Below are positions 1 to 7,182 of a stretch of DNA of 21,603 nt, piece by piece (the first letter of the stretch is position 1; the number at the start of each line of letters is the position of its first letter). The notes beneath the pieces are model-generated. The model saw nothing but the letters and a program-made list of their open reading frames with translations, ran no database searches and was not told where the DNA came from. This stretch comes from JAAYCI01 sp964371725 (GTDB lineage: Bacteria > Bacillota > Clostridia > Oscillospirales > Ruminococcaceae): positions 1-21,603 of the forward strand of contig CAYJNQ010000030.1 of NCBI GenBank assembly GCA_964371725.1, given 5' to 3'. Made by a program: the position numbers and the translations under genes.

Positions 1-3
1 CTT

Positions 4-441
4 TTGCTTGTATTTATTATACCATATCACCTTTGTTTTATACATGATTTCGTTTGTTTTTGTTTATTCAGTAGGCATTATGACAAATCACTGAAAAGAA
101 TACAGGAAATGCTTGATAAGGCACCTGCGGCAAAAAGGTATTGTACTGATGGATACCTTGGGTACGTGGATGTGGTTTATCCCGGGCGACACATACGAAA
201 TATTTCAGACAAAAAAGACACCTATACGGTGGAGGGGATAAATGTGGATTTGAGGCATTATATCCCGGTGCCGGCGCGGCGTAGCCGTTGTTTTCCAAGA
301 AGTATAGACACCTTGACTGCAGTATTGGAAGTATTTGTAGCTGCTTACAATCGCTTTGGTCTTGCAAAAATGCTGTATCGAGACAGAAGAAAAAACACAA
401 GGTCTCGTGAGTTGCCTTTCTCGGTTCTCGATTTCCTGTAA
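4..441 (+). pseudogene. IS1-family-like DDE transposase, 5'-truncated remnant
   Basis: The reading frame is open from the window edge, but transposase-like sequence starts only near position 76. The upstream part is AT-rich and translates to low-complexity hydrophobic residues. The recognisable part has a YCTDGYLGY segment (Asp at residue 49) and a DTYTVEGIN segment (Glu at residue 77), followed by RHY...RRSRCFPRS and a C-terminal helix ending AAYNRFG. This arrangement of a late Asp and a Glu before an Arg/Lys-rich stretch is that of IS1-type DDE transposases. The N-terminal zinc/HTH part and first catalytic Asp are absent, so I read it as a dead fragment. I see no terminal inverted repeats. 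The IS family assignment is from pattern memory and is moderate. Confidence 0.6.
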
Positions 442-450
442 ATCAACGCG

Positions 451-463
451 TTTCGCCACACCC
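451..463 (+). repeat. 13-bp motif upstream of the Phe operon promoter (copy 1)
   Basis: TTTCGCCACACCC occurs here and again at 21205-21217. In both places it ends exactly 15 nt before the -35 hexamer of a promoter. It could be an activator or UP-like site, or chance. Confidence 0.35.
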
Positions 464-478
464 AAACACCAAAAAGAC

Positions 479-506
479 TTGATTTTTTTCAGAATTACGC
501 TATACT
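479..506 (+). promoter_or_regulatory. Sigma-A-type promoter of the Phe leader / DAHP synthase / pheA operon
   Basis: TTGATT at 479-484 and TATACT at 501-506 are separated by 16 nt. Transcription would start near 513, giving a leader of about 260 nt before the DAHP synthase start codon. That leader holds the Phe-rich leader ORF and the terminator hairpin. Confidence 0.6.
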
Positions 507-558
507 GGTACATAGTGTTTGTGTCACCCTGGCATAAATGAGAAGGAAGTGGGGTTTT

Positions 559-666
559 ATGAACTTGGCAATGTCGTTTTTGTTTTTTAGCTTTGGCTGC
601 AGCTTTTTTAGCTTCGGCTTTTTTGGCTTTGCAAAACATTTTCAGCGTCATGCACCCTGCTTTTAG
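559..666 (+). CDS. Phe-rich leader peptide (pheL-like attenuation peptide), 35 aa
   Basis: The ORF begins at ATG 559, nine nt after a strong AAGGAAG site (543-549), and ends at TAG 664-666. Twelve of its 35 residues are Phe (positions 7, 9, 10, 12, 16, 17, 19, 21, 22, 24, 28 and 35). Ten of these fall in residues 7-24, and eleven use TTT. A perfect 15-bp terminator hairpin begins 18 nt after the stop, and the next genes make DAHP and phenylpyruvate. Promoter, Phe-codon cluster, terminator and Phe-pathway genes in that order are the hallmarks of ribosome-mediated attenuation, as in pheL of enterobacteria. The peptide itself probably has no function beyond its translation. The sequence shows all these parts; the mechanism is inferred. 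Confidence 0.85.
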   Translation: MNLAMSFLFFSFGCSFFSFGFFGFAKHFQRHAPCF

Positions 667-688
667 ACAAACTTCGGTTCATCTAAGG
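661..688 (+). promoter_or_regulatory. Possible antiterminator hairpin overlapping the leader stop codon
   Basis: An inner stem AAC(TTCG)GTT at 670-679 carries a stable UUCG tetraloop. An outer helix pairs 661-667 with 682-688, including two G-U pairs, across a 2x2 internal loop. It takes up the first four bases of the terminator stem and contains the leader stop codon. A ribosome that reaches the stop would melt it, while one stalled on Phe codons would leave it intact. That is the correct logic for attenuation, but it competes for only four terminator pairs, so I hold it loosely. Confidence 0.35.
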
Positions 689-726
689 AGAGTTCATGGC
701 CACCATGAACTCTCCTTTTTATTTTT
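685..726 (+). terminator. Attenuator: intrinsic terminator in the Phe operon leader
   Basis: A perfect 15-bp stem pairs 685-699 with 703-717 around a CCA loop and runs directly into a T-rich tract (TTTTTATTTTT). It lies between the leader peptide stop codon (666) and the DAHP synthase start (773), so it would stop transcription before the structural genes. Confidence 0.85.
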
Positions 727-772
727 GATTTATTCCATATCAAGTAGCCTTTTGGCTGAAAGGAAAACAACC

Positions 773-1786
773 ATGATTCTTGTACTCAAAGCAAAAAGCA
801 ATCCAACTGAGGTCTCCAAATTGGAAGCGTATCTCGAAAAAAAAGGGCTAAACTTACACTATATCCAAGGGCAAAACACGCAGGTAATCGGCCTTGTGGG
901 TGACACCGCTTCTTTGGACGAAGAAACCCTGTACATGTATGAATGCGTGGATAAGGTGCTCAAGGTGCAAGAGCCCTACAAGCTCGCCGGGCGCAAGTTT
1001 CACCCGCACGACAGCGTGGTAACTGTAGATGGGCAAAAGATAGGCGGCGGACATTTTTCTGTGATGGCGGGACCGTGCAGTGTGGAAAGTGAAGAACAAA
1101 TTTTATCGGTGGCAGCCGACGTGAAGCAAGCTGGGGCAAACTTTTTGCGTGGTGGAGCATTTAAACCGCGCAGTTCTCCCTATGCTTTCCAAGGGCTTGG
1201 GCTGGATGGCCTTGAACTTCTAAAAATGGCCCGCAAAAAAACAGGGATGCCCATTGTTACAGAAATCATGGGCACGGAACACATTGATGTTTTTGCAAGA
1301 GAGGTAGATTTAATTCAAATTGGCGCGCGTAATATGCAAAACTTCCTTTTGTTGCGCGAAGTGGGCAAAACAGGGTGCCCTGTATTGCTCAAACGTGGCC
1401 TATCCAACACCATCGACGAATTGTTGATGGCGGCGGAATACATCTTGAATGCTGGCAAAAGCCAGGTGATTTTGTGCGAGCGTGGCATTCGAACCTTTGA
1501 AACCGCCACACGCAACACACTCGATTTATCCGCCGTGCCAGTATTGCAGGCCAAGTCGCACCTGCCTGTGGTGGTGGACCCCTCGCACGGAACCGGCCAT
1601 TGGTCACTCGTACGCCCGATGGCACTCGCTGCCGTGGCCGCCGGCGCCGACGGTTTGATGATTGAAGTGCACAATCAACCAAAGCAGGCACTTTGTGACG
1701 GGGCGCAAAGCCTAACACCGGCACTGTTTGCGAATTTGATGAAACAGGTGCAAGAGATACACAAGGTTGTCCACAAAGAAGGCTAA
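773..1786 (+). CDS. aroF: 3-deoxy-7-phosphoheptulonate (DAHP) synthase, Thermotoga/Bacillus type
   Basis: This enzyme condenses phosphoenolpyruvate with erythrose 4-phosphate, the first step of aromatic amino acid synthesis, in the cytosol. Of 337 residues, about 1-80 form a ferredoxin-like ACT-type regulatory domain (start MILVLKAK). The catalytic TIM barrel follows, with AGPCSVES, RGGAFKPRSSPYAFQG, QIGARNMQN, LLKRG, CERGIRTFE and VDPSHGTGH. This is the architecture of T. maritima DAHP synthase, where the N-terminal domain mediates feedback by aromatic amino acids. ATG 773 follows AAAGGAAAACAACC and matches the family N-terminus; upstream in-frame codons run through the leader terminator and are rejected. 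pheA follows after 13 nt. Expression is probably controlled by the Phe leader peptide and attenuator. Confidence 0.95.
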   Translation: MILVLKAKSNPTEVSKLEAYLEKKGLNLHYIQGQNTQVIGLVGDTASLDEETLYMYECVDKVLKVQEPYKLAGRKFHPHDSVVTVDGQKIGGGHFSVMAGPCSVESEEQILSVAADVKQAGANFLRGGAFKPRSSPYAFQGLGLDGLELLKMARKKTGMPIVTEIMGTEHIDVFAREVDLIQIGARNMQNFLLLREVGKTGCPVLLKRGLSNTIDELLMAAEYILNAGKSQVILCERGIRTFETATRNTLDLSAVPVLQAKSHLPVVVDPSHGTGHWSLVRPMALAAVAAGADGLMIEVHNQPKQALCDGAQSLTPALFANLMKQVQEIHKVVHKEG

Positions 1787-1799
1787 GGAGATGATGACG

Positions 1800-2924
1800 A
1801 TGAATACAATGGAAGAGTTAAGCGGCCTGCGCTGTGAAATTGATGAGATAGATGGATCCTTGTGGCCACTGCTAGAAAGAAGAATGCAGGTGGTGCGCAA
1901 GGTGGCCGAAGTAAAGGGACAAAACAATTTGCCCGTTCTGGATGCCGAGCGTGAAAAGCAGATTTTACAGCGTGTTGAACAGGCTGTGAGTGCCGACATG
2001 CGCAGTGAGGTGTCCCTTATGGTGCGCACGATGCTGGCGCTTTCCAAGGCGAGGCAACGTGTGGATTTATTTGGGGGTGAGGTTGTACTGCTACCGGAGC
2101 CCCAGAACGCACCCGAAAAACCGCTTTCCTGTGCCCACCAAGGCATCTCCGGTGCTTGGAGTGAGCAGGCCCTCAAGAAAATATATCCACATGCCAAAGT
2201 TGTGTCGGTGGAAACTTTCGAGGATATTTTCACAGCTGTAGCAGGAGGCGAGGTAGACTATGGGTTCGCACCCATTGAAAATAGCCAAACAGGCGCCATC
2301 GGTGAAACTTATGATTTACTGCGCAAATATGGGTGTTATATTGCAGGGCGCACAAACCTCGACATTCGGCAGTGTTTGCTTGCGCCGGAAGGTGTTACTC
2401 TTTCGGACATCCGTCGAGTCTATTCACATCCCGAGGCCTTAAGTCAGTGCCGAAACATATTGCAAAAACAGGGATGGGAGCAGTTTCCACAGCGTAACAC
2501 AGCCGTGGCAGCAAAGCTTGTAGCAGAAGAAAATGACGGAAAAACAGCTGCCATTGCTTCTGCTCATGCGGCTGATTGCTACGGTTTGCAAGTGCTCAAA
2601 GAAGATATTATGGATACAAAGGCAAATTGTACATCCTTTATCATCCTTTCGAAAGAGCCACAATACGATGAAAACAGCACCCATGTGTCGGTCACTTTTT
2701 CTGCGGCACACCGAAGCGGCGCCTTATGTGAAGCGCTGCTTCCCTGTGTGAGCTTTGGTATCAATTTGGCGCGCATCGAATCCAGGCCGGACAGCGATGG
2801 CCGGTACCGCTTTTTTGCCGACATGGAGGGCAATATTATGCAGGAAGACATGCAAAAAACACTGCGTCAAATGGCGGCTGCAAGCGCCTATTTCGAAGTG
2901 CTTGGGTGTTATTCGTTGTTGTAG
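1800..2924 (+). CDS. pheA: Bifunctional chorismate mutase / prephenate dehydratase (P-protein)
   Basis: The protein converts chorismate to prephenate and then to phenylpyruvate, the precursor of Phe. Of 374 residues, 4-90 are an AroQ-type chorismate mutase (RCEIDEIDGSLWPLLERR). Residues 108-283 are prephenate dehydratase (AHQGISGAWSE, PIENSQTGAI, YSHPEALSQC, NTAVAA). Residues 295-374 are an ACT domain with SGALCEAL and ESRP, the Phe-binding signatures, so Phe feedback is expected. The usual N-x-T-R-F dehydratase motif reads NCTSF here (276-280), with Ser replacing the conserved Arg. ATG 1800 lies nine nt after AAGGAG (1785-1790); ATG 1791 and 1794 are too close to it. The gene is co-transcribed with DAHP synthase. 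Confidence 0.93.
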   Translation: MNTMEELSGLRCEIDEIDGSLWPLLERRMQVVRKVAEVKGQNNLPVLDAEREKQILQRVEQAVSADMRSEVSLMVRTMLALSKARQRVDLFGGEVVLLPEPQNAPEKPLSCAHQGISGAWSEQALKKIYPHAKVVSVETFEDIFTAVAGGEVDYGFAPIENSQTGAIGETYDLLRKYGCYIAGRTNLDIRQCLLAPEGVTLSDIRRVYSHPEALSQCRNILQKQGWEQFPQRNTAVAAKLVAEENDGKTAAIASAHAADCYGLQVLKEDIMDTKANCTSFIILSKEPQYDENSTHVSVTFSAAHRSGALCEALLPCVSFGINLARIESRPDSDGRYRFFADMEGNIMQEDMQKTLRQMAAASAYFEVLGCYSLL

Positions 2925-2959
2925 CCGGCAAAAGAAGTTTCACAAGGGACGGTGCCGAA

Positions 2960-4570
2960 TTGAACGCAAAAAACCATTCCATTACGCCTTTCTCAAAAAC
3001 AGATAAGCCCGCCGCGTTGGCGGCGGGCTTTCTTTCCTCTTTGCAGCACCCAAGGGAAACTCAAACGAGCACCCTCATGGATATTTTGAACAGGGGTTCC
3101 CAAAGTGAATTTGGAAAGCGCCATCAGTTTTCCAAACTTTCCTCTGTGGAGCAATTTCAAAACACTGTGCCGCTCAGCACCTGGGAAGACTATGCCCCCG
3201 CCGTCAAACACATAGCAGAGGGCGAGAGAAATCTTCTGTTCACAGAAGATACAGTGCAGTTTTTGCAAACATCGGGAACGAATGGGCAAAATAAATGGAT
3301 TCCCTTGAATCAAACCGCGGTATCAATTAACAGTCTTGTCACATGTCTTCGCAGCTATTTTCGCAGGCGAGCTGTCTATCAATCGCCGTTTTTTGACAAA
3401 GAAAACAGTGTTGGGAAAGGTCGTGTTTTTTTGTTTTCTTCCCCCGCACACATTGGGCACAGTCCTTGTGGAATTCCCATCGGATACGCTTCGGGGCAAA
3501 CGGCGAAACACACGCCGGATGCATTGAAAAAAATGCATATCTCGCCGGATTCTTCTGGCGCAAAAAATTCCACAGAGCAAGATGCCCTGGCGCTTTACCA
3601 CGCACTTTCCTGCACAGATGTGGTGGCCGCAGTGGGCAATAACCCAAGGCGGTTTCTCGCTTTGTTACAAAGAGCCCAAAAAAATGCTCCTGCGTGGATT
3701 GAAAGCTTAAAAAACGGGCAAGCACCCGGACTTCCGGAGTTCTCGCCACTGCTTGCAATGGCTCCACACAGGGCACGGGAGCTGGAATTGCTGCATCAAG
3801 AGGGCGCGTTTTGGCCAAAGCGATATTGGCCACACATGAACTTGGCCTGTTTTTGGCTGGCCGGCCCCATGGCGCCGGCCATAGCAGAACTACGCCCTTT
3901 GCTACCGAAAAACACGGTTTTGTTCGACGCGGGCTACGGCGCCAGCGAACAAAAAATCAATGTTCCACTTGAGGCAGGAACAGCCTTTGCGCCGCCAGCT
4001 CTTTTTGCGGCTTTTTTTGAGTTCTTGCCACAGGAGGGTGGGGCACCGGTTCTTTTGGACGAACTGCAAGACGGCGGCGTGTATGAGCTTGTGCTCACAA
4101 ACTATGCCGGCCTGTATCGTTATCGACTTGGGGACTGGATTCAGGTGTGCCAAAAAACAGAAAAAACGCCAAATATTGCATTTTACGGGCGCGTTTCAGA
4201 GTGCGCAAACCTCAGTGGAGAATCGGTGGAGGCCGCCCTGCTGCTTCAGGCTGCGTTAAACGCCTGTTCAGAGCTATCTGTCTCACTAAGCGGTTTTGCG
4301 CTGTGGCCCGATGCAAAAACAGGCAGATATCATTGCTATATTGAACTGCACAAGGAAGAAACTTTGCCCAGTTTTTGGCCCACTGTGTTTGACGAGCACT
4401 TGCAGAGTCTGGCCGCCGGCTACAAGCGCCGAAGACTGGACGGAAGCCTGGCTCAACCTTCTGCCACACAGATGCCAAGCGGATGGGAAAACGCACGCCT
4501 GAGCGCCTGCCAAGGCGCTCAAACCAAAACCCCAACCATTCTAAAAAAACCATTCCCATCTAATTTTTAA
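2960..4570 (+). CDS. GH3-family acyl-acid adenylating / amido synthetase-like protein
   Basis: GH3 enzymes activate a carboxylic acid as acyl-AMP and often transfer it to an amino acid. They are best known for conjugating plant hormones, with bacterial members mostly uncharacterised. The three nucleotide-binding motifs are present: TSGTNGQNKWIP (residues about 104-115), YGASEQK near 327 and YRYRLGDW near 387. The N-terminal HPRETQ...LMDIL block and a C-terminal GAQTKTP are also typical. At 536 residues the length is normal. There is no in-frame ATG before 3077, which is too late. TTG 2960, ten nt after AAGGGA, is my choice; the frame is open back to GTG 2906, overlapping pheA. Codons 15-27 form a terminator-like hairpin. 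The substrate is unknown; an aromatic acid is only a guess from the neighbours. Confidence 0.8.
   Translation: MNAKNHSITPFSKTDKPAALAAGFLSSLQHPRETQTSTLMDILNRGSQSEFGKRHQFSKLSSVEQFQNTVPLSTWEDYAPAVKHIAEGERNLLFTEDTVQFLQTSGTNGQNKWIPLNQTAVSINSLVTCLRSYFRRRAVYQSPFFDKENSVGKGRVFLFSSPAHIGHSPCGIPIGYASGQTAKHTPDALKKMHISPDSSGAKNSTEQDALALYHALSCTDVVAAVGNNPRRFLALLQRAQKNAPAWIESLKNGQAPGLPEFSPLLAMAPHRARELELLHQEGAFWPKRYWPHMNLACFWLAGPMAPAIAELRPLLPKNTVLFDAGYGASEQKINVPLEAGTAFAPPALFAAFFEFLPQEGGAPVLLDELQDGGVYELVLTNYAGLYRYRLGDWIQVCQKTEKTPNIAFYGRVSECANLSGESVEAALLLQAALNACSELSVSLSGFALWPDAKTGRYHCYIELHKEETLPSFWPTVFDEHLQSLAAGYKRRRLDGSLAQPSATQMPSGWENARLSACQGAQTKTPTILKKPFPSNF
3005..3042 (+). terminator. Intrinsic terminator of the Phe operon, embedded in the 5' end of the GH3 ORF
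   Basis: An 11-bp GC-rich perfect stem pairs 3005-3015 with 3020-3030 around a GTTG loop, followed by a pyrimidine/T-rich tract (TTTCTTTCCTCTTT). It lies 80 nt after the pheA stop, as expected for an operon end. It is nevertheless read through in frame by the GH3 gene, so GH3 expression may depend on readthrough. Confidence 0.7.
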
Positions 4571-4693
4571 CGATTGCAACGAAGCAGGCCCTGCGAAGGG
4601 TTCATTCCAGCCCACCGCAGCGTTCTCCCATTTAAAGCCATAGCCCTCTGAGCTTCAATCGGTTTTCGGTGCTTTCGCATTTGCTTTTCTCGC

Positions 4694-5266
4694 CTAAGCC
4701 TCACTGCCCAAAAGGCCGAGTTCTGCGGCATGCGGGCGCATCCCTTCTATGCAAATGGCAATCAGTTCTCCAAGCTCCATCTGCAACATGTCGGCACCCT
4801 TGCGGATGACATCGCGATCAATTTTAGCGGCAAACGCCTTATCTTTGAACTTCTTTTTTACACTTTTCACTTCCAAATCCGCAATGCCGGATGGGCGCAT
4901 TTTGGCTGTAGCCGAAATCAACCCGGTTAACTCATCTACGGCATACAGACTTTTTTCCAAGGTGCTTTTGGGTTCAATTTCATTGAGAAGGCCGTACCCG
5001 TGAGACAAAATGGCACGCACACTCTCCTCGTCCACGCCGGCTGCGAGCAGCGGCGCCTGCGTGTGTTGCAAGTGCTCGCTTGGATGGTTTTCGTAGTCAT
5101 AGTCGTGCAGATAACCAATGGCTTGCCAATAGGCTTCTTCTTCGCCGAAGTGCCCGGCCATTGCCCCCATTGCAGCGCTAACCGCCAGCGCGTGTTGCAA
5201 AAGGTGCGGTTGTGATGTTGTCGTTTTTAGCAAAAGTTCACTCTGTTCTAAACTTAAGTTTCCCAT
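4694..5266 (-). CDS. HD-domain (HDIG-like) metal-dependent hydrolase, 190 aa
   Basis: The HD-superfamily metal ligands are visible in order: His25 (QHALAVS), His54-Asp55 (YLHDYDYENHP), His89 (ILSHGYG) and Asp111 (YAVDELTGLI). This pattern is typical of small single-domain HD phosphohydrolases, usually annotated only as HDIG-domain proteins. The substrate cannot be told from sequence; nucleotides or nucleotide second messengers are the usual targets of the superfamily. There is no signal peptide or membrane segment, so it is cytosolic. ATG 5264-5266 follows GGGAGGAAGCG closely. The gene is alone on its strand, converging with GH3 and divergent from the peptidase gene. No terminator is evident in the 123 nt between it and GH3. 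Confidence 0.85.
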   Translation of the reverse strand: MGNLSLEQSELLLKTTTSQPHLLQHALAVSAAMGAMAGHFGEEEAYWQAIGYLHDYDYENHPSEHLQHTQAPLLAAGVDEESVRAILSHGYGLLNEIEPKSTLEKSLYAVDELTGLISATAKMRPSGIADLEVKSVKKKFKDKAFAAKIDRDVIRKGADMLQMELGELIAICIEGMRPHAAELGLLGSEA

Positions 5267-5300
5267 CGCTTCCTCCCAAACGGAAATTTTTTAAACTGTA

Positions 5301-5326
5301 TTGAAGCCGAGTTTTTATGGTATACT
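5301..5326 (+). promoter_or_regulatory. Extended -10 promoter of the oligoendopeptidase gene
   Basis: TGGTATACT (5318-5326) is an extended -10. The nearest -35-like hexamer, TTGAAG (5301-5306), is only 14 nt away, so the extended -10 would carry most recognition. Near-identical TATTGAAGCmGAG copies (m is C or A) flank the -10, about 30 bp apart. Confidence 0.45.
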
Positions 5327-5445
5327 GCTATTGAAGCAGAGCAATCAAAACGAGCTCCAATTCATCTGTTTCATTTGATTTATTTTACATAAAATTTTGC
5401 CCTGTGGCAAGAGCGCCCAAGAGTAAAAATAGGAGAGTGCACAAA

Positions 5446-7137
5446 ATGAATTTTTCTGAGATGCCCTACCAACGACCGGATTTGCCGGCGGCAATTCGAG
5501 AGATAAACCGTTTAACACAAAAAGTAAAGCAAGCCGAAAACGCACAAGAATTGGCGGCCGCTTTTCAGGAATTGGGGGTGTTGTTTTGCGAAATCAACAC
5601 CGCGCGCACTCTGGCCACAATCCGGCATACAATGAATACCCTAGACAATTTTTACCGCGCCGAAAACGACTATTTCGACGAGCAGAGCCCGATTTTAAAT
5701 GAACATCGGCTTGCTTTTTACAGAGCACTACTGGCTTCGGAATATGCACCGGCTTTGGATGCCATGCACGGAAACCTGCTTCGCCAAAAACTAATGATGG
5801 CCATACAAACCAGCGACGAACGCCTTATCCAACTGCAACAGGAAGAGAATTCGCTGGAAAGTTCTTATGAAATACTGTATGCCTCGGCTAAAATCCCCTT
5901 TGAAGGCAAAGAACTCACTGTGGCACAGCTTGGGCCTTACAAACAAAGCTGTCATCGCGCTCAACGCCATGCCGCTATGGCCGCCGAAGGCCTTTTCTTT
6001 GATAGCCACCGAGAGGAACTTGACGAAATATACGACAAAATGGTTCAAAACCGCACGAAACAGGCACAGATTCTGGGCTTTGCACATTTTACCCCCTTGG
6101 GAGATATGCGCATGGAGCGCATTGGCTACACACGAAAAGACATTGCATTTTGCCGCAGTGAAGTGCTACGCGACATTGTGCCGGTTGCCTGTAAACTATT
6201 TAGCCGGCAGGCCGAACGAATTGGTTTGGATGTTTTGGAATACTATGATTTACCGCTTGAATTTAAAGATGGAAATGCAAGCCCAAAGGGAACCCCGGAG
6301 GAAATACTGGCAAGCGGGAAACAGATGTATCACGAACTTTCGTCCGAAACTTCTGCCTTCATTGACTTTATGATGGAAAGAGAATTGTTCGATGTGTTGG
6401 CAAAGCCCGGCAAGGCACCCGGCGGGTACTGCACGTACCTGCCCAAGTATAAAAGCCCTTTCATCTTTTCTAACTTCAATGCCACCGCAGGTGACGTGGA
6501 TGTTCTAACACATGAGGCCGGCCACGCTTTTGCAAGCTATCTTTCTTCAAAACAGGTTTTGCCCGATGAGTTGCGAAGCCCGGGGCTGGAAAGTTGTGAG
6601 ATTCACTCCATGAGCATGGAGTTTTTGACCGAACGCTGGCATGAACTCTTTTTCAAACAGGACACGGCAAAATATGAGCTGAGCCACACACAGGAAGCCT
6701 TGAGCTTTTTGCCCTACGGTTGCCAAGTAGACGCCTTCCAACAGGAAGTGTATGAGCGCACACATCTCACGCCTGCGCAGCGCTGTGATTTGTGGTTGGA
6801 ACTGGATAAGCAGTATCGCCCCTGGGTTTGCTACGGTGACCTGCCCTTCTATGCCCGCGGCGGAGGCTGGCAGCGACAACTTCATATTTACACGGCACCA
6901 TTTTATTATATCGACTATGTGCTGGCGCAAGTGGCCGCCTTACAATTTTTCCTGTCTGCACGCCGGGGTTTCGATAAAACCTGGGCGCAGTATTTGGCCT
7001 TGGCACAAAAGGCCGGAACCAAAACCTATGTGGAATTGGTAGAAGAAGCCGGCTTAAAAACACCCTTTTCAAAAGGCGTTCTGAAATCGCTGAGTGAAGA
7101 TGTTTTAAGCCTTCTTGAGCAGTTGCCGCTTTACTGA
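5446..7137 (+). CDS. M3-family oligoendopeptidase (PepF-like zinc metallopeptidase)
   Basis: This is a cytosolic zinc peptidase that degrades short peptides. The HEAGH zinc site is at residues 356-360, and the third ligand is Glu385 in CEIHSMSME, 25 residues after the second His, as in thimet-oligopeptidase-like enzymes. C-terminal segments such as YRPWVCYGDLPFYARGGGWQRQ and the FYYIDYVLAQVAALQF helix are typical of the clostridial M3 oligoendopeptidase subgroup, usually about 560 residues; here there are 563. ATG 5446 sits nine nt after AGGAGA. The frame extends upstream to 5404 but with no binding site. The gene stands alone, with the metA gene converging 45 nt downstream. Confidence 0.92.
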   Translation: MNFSEMPYQRPDLPAAIREINRLTQKVKQAENAQELAAAFQELGVLFCEINTARTLATIRHTMNTLDNFYRAENDYFDEQSPILNEHRLAFYRALLASEYAPALDAMHGNLLRQKLMMAIQTSDERLIQLQQEENSLESSYEILYASAKIPFEGKELTVAQLGPYKQSCHRAQRHAAMAAEGLFFDSHREELDEIYDKMVQNRTKQAQILGFAHFTPLGDMRMERIGYTRKDIAFCRSEVLRDIVPVACKLFSRQAERIGLDVLEYYDLPLEFKDGNASPKGTPEEILASGKQMYHELSSETSAFIDFMMERELFDVLAKPGKAPGGYCTYLPKYKSPFIFSNFNATAGDVDVLTHEAGHAFASYLSSKQVLPDELRSPGLESCEIHSMSMEFLTERWHELFFKQDTAKYELSHTQEALSFLPYGCQVDAFQQEVYERTHLTPAQRCDLWLELDKQYRPWVCYGDLPFYARGGGWQRQLHIYTAPFYYIDYVLAQVAALQFFLSARRGFDKTWAQYLALAQKAGTKTYVELVEEAGLKTPFSKGVLKSLSEDVLSLLEQLPLY

Positions 7138-7182
7138 TTTGTCTCTCGGTCTAACGTGAGGAAAACACAAAAATTGCCCGGC

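Noticed and set aside
513..772. T-box riboswitch in the long leader before DAHP synthase
   Set aside because: No AGGGTGGNACCGCG-type T-box sequence or specifier stem is present; the Phe-rich ORF and terminator explain the leader better.
593..772. N-terminal extension of DAHP synthase to TTG 593
   Set aside because: It would run through the attenuator hairpin, overlap the Phe leader in another frame, and add residues not found in the family.
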